A stretch of DNA of 6,003 nt from an uncultured Phascolarctobacterium sp. (GCA_949287345.1 CASEGD010000077.1:1-6003), one strand, 5' to 3'; shown: positions 1-5,878, counted from the first letter of the stretch. Notes: a model not told the origin generated them from the letters alone. Program-made: numbers and translations.

Positions 1-87
1 TGAACAGGCCACTAACGGCCGGGCCTTACGGCAGCAGAAACTCTCACATCTGCGGGACAAACAACATCCGCAGGTGTGTTTTATTTT
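1..87 (+). promoter_or_regulatory. NiCo (czcD) cobalt/nickel riboswitch, 5' end cut by the window edge
   Basis: The leader of the CDF exporter gene carries the conserved elements of the NiCo riboswitch in order: ACAGGC (4-9), GCCGGGC (18-24), a short P3 hairpin GCC-TTAC-GGC (23-32), the AGCAGA strand (33-38) and CATCTGCGGGACA (47-59). GCAGA (34-38) can pair with TCTGC (49-53) as P4, and GGC (7-9) with GCC (18-20) as P2. The 5' strand of P1 lies before the window. NiCo riboswitches are known to control CDF/CzcD-type exporters and to act as ON switches: Co2+ or Ni2+ stabilises the aptamer and prevents a terminator. That architecture is seen here, since the 3' half of P4 and the GGGACA junction are shared with the terminator stem at 45-55. 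The assignment rests on remembered consensus and gene context, not on a covariance-model search. The TGA at positions 1-3 is therefore probably aptamer, not a stop codon. Confidence 0.85.
45..87 (+). terminator. Riboswitch expression-platform terminator
   Basis: CACATCTGCGG (45-55) pairs with CCGCAGGTGTG (68-78) over 11 bp with one T-G wobble and a 12-nt loop, followed by TTTTATTTT (79-87). The T-run touches the Shine-Dalgarno site (AAGGAG, 88-93) of the exporter gene, so this is an attenuator for that gene rather than only the end of an upstream one. The left arm is also the 3' strand of riboswitch stem P4, so aptamer and terminator are mutually exclusive. Confidence 0.88.
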
Positions 88-100
88 AAGGAGAACCTAC

Positions 101-1003
101 ATGCAAAACCATAATAACCAAAGCCTTGCGCTTGATACCGTCAAAAAAGGCATTGCGCTGAACGTGCTGCTTGCAGCGTCAAAATTTGCGGCAGGCATTC
201 TGGGGCACTCCGCCGCCCTTGTTTCTGACGCGGTCGATTCGGCGTCGGATATTTTCAGCAACCTCATCGTCATGGCGGGCATAAAAATTTCCGGCAAAGA
301 TTCCGACCCGGAACACCAATACGGGCATGAACGCATGGAATGTGTCGCCTCCATCATCATGTCGGCACTGCTGGCAATCGCCGGCGTCGGCATCGGCTTT
401 GCCGGTGTACAGAAAATACTGCACTTCAGCAGCGAAGGCGAATTGGCAGTGCCCGATGCCATCACCCTTGCCGTTGCGCTTTTGGCGATTGTCAGCAAGG
501 AAGGCATGTACTGGTACACCCGCGGCGTTGCCAAAAAAATCAACAGCGGCGCGCTTTTGGCGGATGCCCTGCACCACCGCAACGATGCTTTAACCTCCGT
601 CGGCAGCCTTATCGGCATCAGCGGCGCGATGATGGGCTACCCCATTTTTGACCCGCTGGCCGCCATCGTCATCTGCCTGATGATTATTAAAGGCGCGTAC
701 GACGTGTTTACCGACGCCATTGACCGCATGGTGGACCGCAGCTGCGACGAAGAAACGGTGGAAAAAATGCAGCAGCTTATCGCCGCACAGCACGGCGTTG
801 ACCACGTGGACAAGCTGCAAACCCGCATTTTCGGCTCGCGTGTTTATGTAGATGTAGAAGTAAGCGCCGACGACCATTTAACGCTGTACGAAGCCCACTC
901 CATTGCCGAGAACATCCACGAACAGATTGAACAGAACTTCCCCGAAGTTAAGCACTGCATGGTACACATCAACCCCTGCAGCGAAACACATCATAATTTT
1001 TAA
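101..1003 (+). CDS. Cation diffusion facilitator (CDF) metal efflux transporter, CzcD/FieF-like
   Basis: Inner-membrane divalent-metal/proton antiporter of the CDF family, 300 aa, the usual length. The ATG at 101 is chosen because AAGGAG (88-93) lies 7 nt upstream; a GTG at 74 in the same frame falls inside the leader terminator. Compared with E. coli YiiP/FieF, the transport site is a DxxxD (D46, D50) in helix 2 and HxxxD (H158, D162) in helix 5. The cytoplasmic-loop site B is kept (D69, H72, H76 in the HQYGHERME segment). The four C-terminal site C positions read D237, D251, H289 and N291 instead of His/His/His/Asp, so that regulatory site is altered. Hydrophobic segments lie near 13-35, 40-60, 83-105, 118-135, 164-178 and 184-205; the cytoplasmic alpha/beta domain spans about 207-300. 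The NiCo riboswitch in front implies Co2+/Ni2+ export; residues alone would also fit Zn2+, Fe2+ or Mn2+. It appears monocistronic, with a hairpin just after the stop. Confidence 0.95.
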   Translation: MQNHNNQSLALDTVKKGIALNVLLAASKFAAGILGHSAALVSDAVDSASDIFSNLIVMAGIKISGKDSDPEHQYGHERMECVASIIMSALLAIAGVGIGFAGVQKILHFSSEGELAVPDAITLAVALLAIVSKEGMYWYTRGVAKKINSGALLADALHHRNDALTSVGSLIGISGAMMGYPIFDPLAAIVICLMIIKGAYDVFTDAIDRMVDRSCDEETVEKMQQLIAAQHGVDHVDKLQTRIFGSRVYVDVEVSADDHLTLYEAHSIAENIHEQIEQNFPEVKHCMVHINPCSETHHNF

Positions 1004-1009
1004 AATAAA

Positions 1010-1048
1010 AAGCCTGCATAGAAATCTTTGCGATAACCATACAGGCTT
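1010..1048. terminator. Hairpin downstream of the CDF gene
   Basis: AAGCCTG (1010-1016) pairs with CAGGCTT (1042-1048), with a partly paired inner stem. It starts 7 nt after the exporter stop codon, so it probably ends that transcript. The T-run on the plus strand is poor (TATAGTTTGTTCTT), whereas on the minus strand the stem is followed by TTTTATTTTA, so it may work better, or also, against minus-strand transcription. Confidence 0.6.
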
Positions 1049-1059
1049 ATAGTTTGTTC

Positions 1060-1088
1060 TTGAAATTTTACGTTCAAACAAGTATAAT
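1060..1088 (+). promoter_or_regulatory. Strong sigma70-type promoter of an intergenic small RNA
   Basis: TTGAAA (1060-1065), a 17-nt spacer and a consensus TATAAT (1083-1088). Transcription should begin near 1093-1096. No plus-strand open reading frame of note follows, while a compact terminator lies about 90 nt downstream, which points to a non-coding transcript. Confidence 0.75.
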
Positions 1089-1094
1089 AAAAGC

Positions 1095-1182
1095 ACGGAG
1101 TATTGATGTTTGGTCGCATCGGTTCTCCCCATGTGATTTTGAGTCAGAAGGAAACCGTGTAACCGTGTTATGCGGTTTTTTT
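1095..1182 (+). ncRNA. Candidate small RNA of about 88 nt, unassigned
   Basis: The stretch lies between a near-consensus promoter (1060-1088) and a stem plus T7 terminator (1161-1182). It can fold into a main stem, 1117-1128 with 1150-1159: ten pairs with single bulges at T1119 and C1125, closing a 21-nt apical loop (1129-1149). A tandem 8-nt repeat AACCGTGT (1153-1160, 1161-1168) puts one copy in the main stem and the other in the terminator. CACGG at 1094-1098 could pair with either copy, so an alternative fold that weakens the terminator is possible. There is no Shine-Dalgarno plus ORF on this strand. I do not recognise the family. Fragments resemble the SRP RNA (GGTTCTCCC, GTCAG, AAGGAA), but the apical hairpin between the last two is absent. 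The exact 5' end is inferred from promoter spacing. Confidence 0.6.
1161..1182 (+). terminator. Terminator of the small RNA
   Basis: AACCG (1161-1165), loop TGTTATG, CGGTT (1173-1177), with an unbroken run of seven T (1176-1182). The stem is short, but the T-run is good. Confidence 0.7.
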
Positions 1183-1219
1183 CATGCCGTTATTTATTCA
1201 AACAGCCTTTAAACCAAAA

Positions 1220-1272
1220 AGCAATACCAGTTTTACAGATTATGTGAAACCGGTATTGCTCTTTTTATTTTT
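1220..1272. terminator. Bidirectional terminator between the small RNA and the 113-aa gene
   Basis: AGCAATACC (1220-1228) pairs with GGTATTGCT (1252-1260) and continues inward (GTTT 1230-1233 with AAAC 1247-1250) after one mismatch. On the plus strand it is followed by CTTTTTATTTTTT; on the minus strand by TTTTTGGTTT. It begins 4 nt past the stop codon of the minus-strand gene, serving that gene and backing up the small-RNA terminator. Confidence 0.85.
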
Positions 1273-1606
1273 TGTTGATAATTATTGATATAGCAGGTTG
1301 GGACATACAAAAAAAATTTGCCAGAAATACCTGCGATAGATTCTTTTCGCTGTATAAACGGCGAATTTCCTCATTGCGTTCTTCCTTGCCGCTAAAGCCA
1401 CGCACTTCAATTTCTTCGCCTTGTACGTTCACTGCGTAATCGTGCAGCACAATTATTTTGCGCGTGCCGTCGTCATAAATTGCCTTAATTTCCAAATCAC
1501 GCGCACCGCTTTTGCTGCGCGGCATGTAATTGGTAAACTCAATTTCACCGTCACCGACATATTTTTTTATTACCGCCTCGCTGAAAGGCAATTCTCTTTT
1601 AATCAT
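1265..1606 (-). CDS. Hypothetical protein with C-terminal helix-turn-helix-like segment
   Basis: A 113-aa protein that I do not recognise as a named family. Residues 1-70 look like a small alpha/beta or beta-rich domain (strand-like EIEFTNYM near 21-28, DLEIKAIYD near 37-45, KIIVLHDYAVNV near 50-61). Residues 74-85 are charged and helical (GKEERNEEIRRL). Residues 85-112 (LYSEKNLSQVFLANFFCMSQ, then PAISIIINK) fit a helix-turn-helix: LSQxxLAxxF for the first helix, then SQPAISxIIN, the recognition-helix pattern of XRE/sigma-like DNA-binding domains. No signal peptide or membrane segment is visible. The start ATG has only a weak GTGGTGA upstream. It stands alone, convergent to the small RNA and isolated by terminators on both sides. 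A role as a small DNA-binding regulator is inference from the C-terminal segment only. Confidence 0.75.
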   Translation of the reverse strand: MIKRELPFSEAVIKKYVGDGEIEFTNYMPRSKSGARDLEIKAIYDDGTRKIIVLHDYAVNVQGEEIEVRGFSGKEERNEEIRRLYSEKNLSQVFLANFFCMSQPAISIIINKK

Positions 1607-1624
1607 TTTTTCACCACTTTGCGT

Positions 1625-1630
1625 ATTATA
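1625..1630 (-). promoter_or_regulatory. Possible -10 box of the 113-aa gene
   Basis: A perfect TATAAT on the minus strand, 18 nt upstream of the ATG, gives a leader of about 12 nt that just includes the weak GTGGTGA site. No -35 resembling TTGACA is present at the proper distance, so the call is tentative. Confidence 0.4.
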
Positions 1631-1656
1631 AATTGATATGATTTTACTTTTTTAAA

Positions 1657-1690
1657 CAAAAGGGAGCAAAAGCTCCCTTTTGTGTTTTTT
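1657..1690. terminator. Bidirectional terminator downstream of the autotransporter
   Basis: CAAAAGGGAGC (1657-1667) and GCTCCCTTTTG (1672-1682) form a perfect 11-bp inverted repeat with an AAAA loop. On the plus strand TGTTTTTT follows; on the minus strand GGGAGC/GCTCCC is followed by TTTTGTTT. It is the first convincing intrinsic terminator after the autotransporter stop (about 197 nt downstream) and shields the 113-aa gene from read-through. Confidence 0.85.
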
Positions 1691-1720
1691 GTTTTATTTA
1701 TCGTGAAAGATTGCACTATT

Positions 1721-1826
1721 GCGGCGTTGCAAAATTCCTGCGCCTCCTCCGATTCCGTCCGGGCAACGCGCCGGACTCCCGAAGTTTTATACCTTAAATT
1801 TTGCCGGCGCAGTTTTTGTCTGCCGC
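1721..1826. repeat. GC-rich element of nested inverted repeats
   Basis: The 190 bases between the autotransporter stop and its terminator hold no credible gene but a compact palindromic element, clearly more GC-rich than its flanks. Pairings seen: GCGGC (1721-1725) with GCCGC (1822-1826); GCAAAATT (1729-1736) with AATTTTGC (1797-1804); a perfect inner hairpin GTCCGG (1757-1762) with CCGGAC (1771-1776). Alternative pairings are GCGTTGC (1724-1730) with GCAACGC (1763-1769) and GCGCCGG (1768-1774) with CCGGCGC (1804-1810). It could be a REP/MITE-like dispersed repeat or a structured 3' untranslated region of the autotransporter mRNA; the sequence alone does not decide. Confidence 0.5.
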
Positions 1827-1879
1827 CTTATAGCACAAACCTTTCACTTTCATTACTCAAACTATAATCCGGCGAAGCC

Positions 1880-4800
1880 TTAGAACGTCCACTGAACACC
1901 GGCGTTAATCTGATAGGTTTCGTCATTGTCATGTCCGAAGGATTTTTCAAAATCCATGAAGGCATAGCTGTTTTTACCGGTTTGTGTTGCAAAACCGAAA
2001 CCAACATCATACCAGGTGCCTTCGTTTTCATAGCCAATGCCTACATAACGTCCATTGGTAGTGTCGTCCATTACACTTACATCCTGATCGCCAAGGAATT
2101 CGTGCAGCACGTCGGCTTTGATATAAACAGTACTCTGTTTCTGTTCGCCAAAGTCCTTACCAATGCGGAAGCCTGCGCGGCCAATTAAGCTGTTGATACC
2201 GTCAACGCTTACTTTAGTATCCTGACTGGTTGTATATTCAGCGCCGGTTACACGCGCCAGCTGCAGCTGTGCCTGCGGCTCAAAATACCAGTCGCTGCCG
2301 ATATCCTTTTTGCGGCCGTATTCTGCGCTTACGCTGAATACATTGTTGCTGTAATCGCCGTCAATTCTTTTATGGGTTGTAGGTGCATATATTTCAAAAT
2401 CATTGTCAAGATGTCCCCATTTAGCAACATAATCTACATAGTGGCCTTTATCGCCCATCCATGTATCGTACAGCCACAGGCCATAACGGTCAATTTCGCC
2501 CTTGCCTGCAATATCGCTGTAACCTGTATCGCCGTGCATGTAGTCAACAGCAAAGCCTACGCGGCGTTCGCCGTTATCACATTCCTGTTTAACATCATAA
2601 CCCAGCTCATACATGGTATTCTGGCTACGGTAAGCATCTTCCTTGCCGATACGGTCATGGCGAATGCGAACCCACATGCCCTCATCTTCTTCGGGGTCAT
2701 CATTAATATAACGTGCTTCGCCAAGGCGTTTGTTCAAACGATCCATGTAAATAGCGTTGCTGTAATTGGCGCGGCTCATGTTAAGAATAGCCTGCCCTGC
2801 CGGAGATAATTTTGCATTGCTAATGCCAACAAGCTTACTGTTTTTTACTCCGGCAAATTTAGCATCTTCATTATCTGCATTCGGTACCGGTTCATCAAAC
2901 AGCATAATACCATAATCTGCATTGGCAGACATAGTTGCAGCGCTTTGCCCGGATACTTCTATCGGATCGCCCGGTTTAGCATCATTAGTTACATCAAAGA
3001 AACCGTCAACCATGCTGTCGCCCGGTTTATAATGGTTCATTTCTTTACCATTATAATGAACGTTTTCGTCATTATTAGCATAATCATCGGTATCTACTGC
3101 ATATTCAAGGTTAAATGCACCCTGGTCTAATGTAACAGCCCTAAAAGTTGCATCGCTTCCTGCCCCAACCGTAGCAAAACGCAAACCATCAAAACCATTA
3201 GCATACATATCACCAGTCGTTACTGCTTCAAAAACATTTACAATGTAATCACCCTGCGCATTTTTTATATACAGCATATCGCTTGTATCACGGTTACGGT
3301 CAAGGCTCATATTAAAGGTGGCATCACCTTTCATTTCATAAACAGTAAGCGCATGGGCAGTTGTGTTGCGATTGGTATTAGCAGTAACAAGGTCAATAAC
3401 TGCATTGTTAGCCGCGTCTCCGTCACTATCATTAGTGTTGATTCTTGTAATCCAGCTCTGACCGGTTACATTCCAGCGGGAGTCTTCTCCCATTGTAAGA
3501 TTTACCACACCGCCTTTTTGAATCTCACTACTAAATGCAGGGTCAAAGAAAGTCTGTCCTTCACCATTTGCTGTTGTACCATGACCGCTATTCGTTATAA
3601 CACCGGCATCACCATAATCATCAGCACGTCCGGTTAATGTACCGCCATTACCAAGGTTAACATTTAATACACCATTATTACCGGCAAGCAGATTACCATA
3701 AATATCAATTCCGGCATCAGAGACTGCCTTCGTATTAGTGCCGTTAGGCAGAATATTTACTTCACCGCCATAAGCAGCTAAAATATCGCCTTTAATATAA
3801 CTTTTAGCGCCATTGTAGTTTTCATAATTTAAATTTGCATAAGAAATATCCAAACTTTCAAGTTTATCTTTGGTAAAATCTTCTTCCCCCAAATCAGGAG
3901 CAGTACCTGCTGCGATAGCTATATCCATACTATTCGGAGATTCGTCATATAAAGTAGTGCTGATATTTGTCGCACCGTTAATAGTTATGTCGCCACCATC
4001 ATAAGCCCATACAGCTCTTTCAGAAGTCGTATCATCAGAAGGATCAGCATAATAAGTTTGAATATTATTTACACCGCTGACACTAATATTTGCGCCGGCT
4101 TCCGCATACAAAGAAGAAACAACCTGTTTTATTTCAGATTCATCATCAAGTCCACCGGCATTTTCAATAACAGAAGCAGAATAAAAATTATTGGTTACTA
4201 CATTGTTTCCTTCTCCTTCAATTTTTACACTTGCGCCATTACCTTTGGCATAAACTGCGCCACTAAATATATTACTTTCATTTGCTAAAATAGCAATTTC
4301 ATGATACTGTTGTTCTTCTATCCCTGTTGTATTTTCTATACTAACGGCAAATCCCTGACCATTGCTAATATAAGCTCCTGTATTTGAATCTACGTTAAAG
4401 TAGTTATTATCTCCTTTTATAAAAGCATCACTGTTGATTGCTTTTATACCAAAACCCTTTTCTGGATTAGCTACTGCCGCGCCACTAATAAAATTATCGC
4501 CTCCATGTATGTTAATGCTTGAGTTTCCTTCAATTAAGACACCATAAGCCTCTCCATTTATAGATTCACCTGTAATTTTATTATACTCAGAATCATAATA
4601 ATTTTCTGTCGTTCCACCATTGAGTTTTACACCATAAGCATTACCATACTCAGCTTTAGCAGAAATAAAAATTTCATCGGCGGTCAATCTGTTTTCTTCA
4701 CCACCCCATGTGTCTAAGCCATAAACATTGTTATTTCCGTTTGATTCTGCCTTTAAAGAGATGCTACCTGTACCGGTATAATCCGCACCTTGCCCTGCGC

Positions 4801-5575
4801 TCAAAATAAGATGACCGTTATCGTTGGCAGCGGCATAAACATGGCTACCAGTTAAGTCTGTCGAGTCATTTTTAGCAGTTACGCTAATACTGCCGTTATC
4901 TGTTGTAATATTGATTTCAGAACCACGGCTTTCATCATTAGGATCATACGAAGCAGCACTTCTGTCATTGCTTGCATTTAACCCATATACTGCGTGCAAG
5001 GTTCTGTCTTCTTCACCGCCGTCTTTATAGCTTAAATTGCTTCCGGCTGTTTTGGTTACATTAACAGTAACATCGCCATTTTTGCTGTTTAATTTAATAC
5101 TATCGTCAGACTGTGCCCAAACGCCAACAGCAGCATAATTATTTTCTGATTTAACTTTTATATCAATACCTTCATTAGTAGTTAAAATTAAATTAGCAGT
5201 TTTTTCCGCATTAAGGCCATCTACCATAACGCCGGCAATATAGTAGTTAGTATCAGCACTCGTACTACCTTCATCTAATTTTGTAATATCGATATTTAAA
5301 CTGTTTAATTCCCAGTTAAAAGTAAAATCATAATTAATATTAGTATTAGGATTAGTAGAAGTTACTAATATACCTGAATCAAAACTATTTTGTGTTGATT
5401 CTCCACTTATTTCATAATTTCTCTCTGGATAACTCAAAGTAAACTCTGAACCGGTTCCTTCATCTGTATTAATCCATAATTGAGTACTAAATTTCGCCCA
5501 CGCGCTACCATATACGCTTGTGCTTAAAAGTAAACCTAATACAATTGCCCTTTCCAGATTTTTTCTTCGTTTCAT
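1880..5575 (-). CDS. Type Va autotransporter, outer-membrane surface protein
   Basis: A 1231-aa secreted surface protein. The start is taken as ATG 5575: the GTG at 5584, in frame, is part of the Shine-Dalgarno GAGGTGAT (5587-5580). Residues 1-27 are a Sec signal peptide (KRRK n-region, hydrophobic core from about 10, AWA cleavage motif at 25-27). Residues 28 to about 738 are a Gly/Asn/Ser-rich, cysteine-free passenger with beta-helix character and a recurring hVYGh/GG motif about every 30-50 residues (150-528). Residues 739-782 (ALTVYEMKGDATFNM start, DMLYIKNAQGDYIVNVF end) match the pertactin-type autochaperone pattern. Residues 924-956 form the linker helix through the pore, and about 966-1231 the autotransporter beta-barrel: WVRIR (968), YDTW (1036), EPQAQLQL (1099), LHEFLGD (1157), terminal aromatic QWTF for BAM recognition. 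The sole cysteine is C999 in the barrel. No protease triad is apparent, so an adhesin or other structural surface role is inferred; the ligand is unknown. It is monocistronic behind rpsI. Confidence 0.95.
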   Translation of the reverse strand: MKRRKNLERAIVLGLLLSTSVYGSAWAKFSTQLWINTDEGTGSEFTLSYPERNYEISGESTQNSFDSGILVTSTNPNTNINYDFTFNWELNSLNIDITKLDEGSTSADTNYYIAGVMVDGLNAEKTANLILTTNEGIDIKVKSENNYAAVGVWAQSDDSIKLNSKNGDVTVNVTKTAGSNLSYKDGGEEDRTLHAVYGLNASNDRSAASYDPNDESRGSEINITTDNGSISVTAKNDSTDLTGSHVYAAANDNGHLILSAGQGADYTGTGSISLKAESNGNNNVYGLDTWGGEENRLTADEIFISAKAEYGNAYGVKLNGGTTENYYDSEYNKITGESINGEAYGVLIEGNSSINIHGGDNFISGAAVANPEKGFGIKAINSDAFIKGDNNYFNVDSNTGAYISNGQGFAVSIENTTGIEEQQYHEIAILANESNIFSGAVYAKGNGASVKIEGEGNNVVTNNFYSASVIENAGGLDDESEIKQVVSSLYAEAGANISVSGVNNIQTYYADPSDDTTSERAVWAYDGGDITINGATNISTTLYDESPNSMDIAIAAGTAPDLGEEDFTKDKLESLDISYANLNYENYNGAKSYIKGDILAAYGGEVNILPNGTNTKAVSDAGIDIYGNLLAGNNGVLNVNLGNGGTLTGRADDYGDAGVITNSGHGTTANGEGQTFFDPAFSSEIQKGGVVNLTMGEDSRWNVTGQSWITRINTNDSDGDAANNAVIDLVTANTNRNTTAHALTVYEMKGDATFNMSLDRNRDTSDMLYIKNAQGDYIVNVFEAVTTGDMYANGFDGLRFATVGAGSDATFRAVTLDQGAFNLEYAVDTDDYANNDENVHYNGKEMNHYKPGDSMVDGFFDVTNDAKPGDPIEVSGQSAATMSANADYGIMLFDEPVPNADNEDAKFAGVKNSKLVGISNAKLSPAGQAILNMSRANYSNAIYMDRLNKRLGEARYINDDPEEDEGMWVRIRHDRIGKEDAYRSQNTMYELGYDVKQECDNGERRVGFAVDYMHGDTGYSDIAGKGEIDRYGLWLYDTWMGDKGHYVDYVAKWGHLDNDFEIYAPTTHKRIDGDYSNNVFSVSAEYGRKKDIGSDWYFEPQAQLQLARVTGAEYTTSQDTKVSVDGINSLIGRAGFRIGKDFGEQKQSTVYIKADVLHEFLGDQDVSVMDDTTNGRYVGIGYENEGTWYDVGFGFATQTGKNSYAFMDFEKSFGHDNDETYQINAGVQWTF

Positions 5576-5654
5576 CTTAATCACCTCGTAAAAATTAAAA
5601 CAAATTACTAAAACTTTATTTAATATTATTAATTATTGCTGATTATTTTTCACA

Positions 5655-5683
5655 ATTATATCAAATTTTACTTTTATCCGCAA
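5655..5683 (-). promoter_or_regulatory. Autotransporter promoter
   Basis: On the minus strand, TTGCGG (5683-5678), a 17-nt spacer and a consensus TATAAT (5660-5655). Transcription should start near 5648, giving a leader of about 73 nt that is very AT-rich and ends in the strong Shine-Dalgarno GAGGTGAT (5587-5580) in front of ATG 5575. Confidence 0.8.
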
Positions 5684-5722
5684 GGCGAAAAGCTGTCTAT
5701 CTGCCTGGTTTTTTATAAAATC

Positions 5723-5775
5723 CAATAAAATAAAAAACGCCGTAAGCCTTGTGCCACACAGGTTTACAGCGTTTT
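5723..5775 (-). terminator. Second terminator between rpsI and the autotransporter promoter
   Basis: AAAACGC (5734-5740) pairs with GCGTTTT (5769-5775); after one mismatch, GTAAGCCT (5742-5749) pairs with AGGTTTAC (5760-5767) including one G-T wobble. On the minus strand the stem is followed by TTTTTTATTTTATT, a strong T-run; on the plus strand only TTTTATG follows. It insulates the autotransporter promoter from read-through of the ribosomal operon, or ends a short transcript from 5776-5880. Confidence 0.82.
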
Positions 5776-5802
5776 ATGCTTCAATTTTGAGGTGATTAAC
5801 AT

Positions 5803-5831
5803 CGAAGTGCAAATTTTTTATTTGCACTTCG
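5803..5831. repeat. Perfect 12-bp palindrome
   Basis: CGAAGTGCAAAT (5803-5814) and ATTTGCACTTCG (5820-5831) are a perfect inverted repeat with a TTTTT spacer. Neither strand has a T-run after the stem, so it is not an ordinary intrinsic terminator. It could be an operator, an RNA stem, or part of the inverted-repeat region next to it (5789-5799). Confidence 0.7.
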
Positions 5832-5878
5832 GAATAAAATATAAGTAAACAAATTATTGAAAGTATTAAATGCTTATA

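Larger units (their letters stand above)
5577..5799. repeat. Inverted repeat pair flanking the autotransporter promoter
   Basis: TTAATCACCTC (5577-5587) and GAGGTGATTAA (5789-5799) are exact 11-bp inverted copies about 201 bp apart. The similarity continues imperfectly inward (AAAAATTAAA against AAAATTGAA on the equivalent strand) and outward (CATC against GATG). Between them lie the autotransporter promoter and one terminator. The left copy doubles as the gene's Shine-Dalgarno site, so the match may be a ribosome-binding-site coincidence or remnant rather than a recombination site. Confidence 0.5.

Noticed and set aside
1..3. TGA as the stop codon of an upstream gene
   Set aside because: Positions 2-9 fit the conserved start of the NiCo aptamer core; nothing supports coding sequence ending here.
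74..100. GTG start at 74 extending the CDF protein by nine residues
   Set aside because: The codon lies inside the 3' arm of the leader terminator and has no Shine-Dalgarno site; ATG 101 has AAGGAG at ideal spacing.
97..618. Minus-strand open frames within the CDF gene (173 and 132 codons)
   Set aside because: Antisense shadows of a well-supported CDF gene; no family resemblance or ribosome binding site.
1000..1119. 39-codon minus-strand ORF with GGGGAG before its ATG, and a longer overlapping one (878-1132)
   Set aside because: Both run through the CDF terminator hairpin, the peptides resemble nothing, and the strand opposite carries the promoter and terminator of a small RNA. Worth reopening only if minus-strand transcription is seen.
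1120..1160. SRP (4.5S) RNA
   Set aside because: GGTTCTCCC, GTCAG and AAGGAA appear in the right order, but GTCAG directly abuts AAGGAA, so the essential apical hairpin of domain IV cannot form. At most a decayed copy.
1682..1867. 61-codon plus-strand ORF
   Set aside because: No ribosome binding site, begins in a terminator T-run, and spans the palindromic element; composition explains the open frame.
2372..2809. 145-codon plus-strand ORF inside the autotransporter
   Set aside because: Antisense shadow of the conserved beta-barrel; no independent coding evidence.
5683..5714. Plus-strand terminator AGGC...GCCT plus T6
   Set aside because: Only a 4-bp stem with a 16-nt loop, overlapping the -35 box of the minus-strand promoter; likely chance.
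5789..5848. Plus-strand micro-ORF after GAGGTGATTAAC
   Set aside because: The codon at the expected start is ATC, not a usual start, the frame is about 15 codons long and runs through the palindrome, and no plus-strand promoter with a good -35 precedes it.
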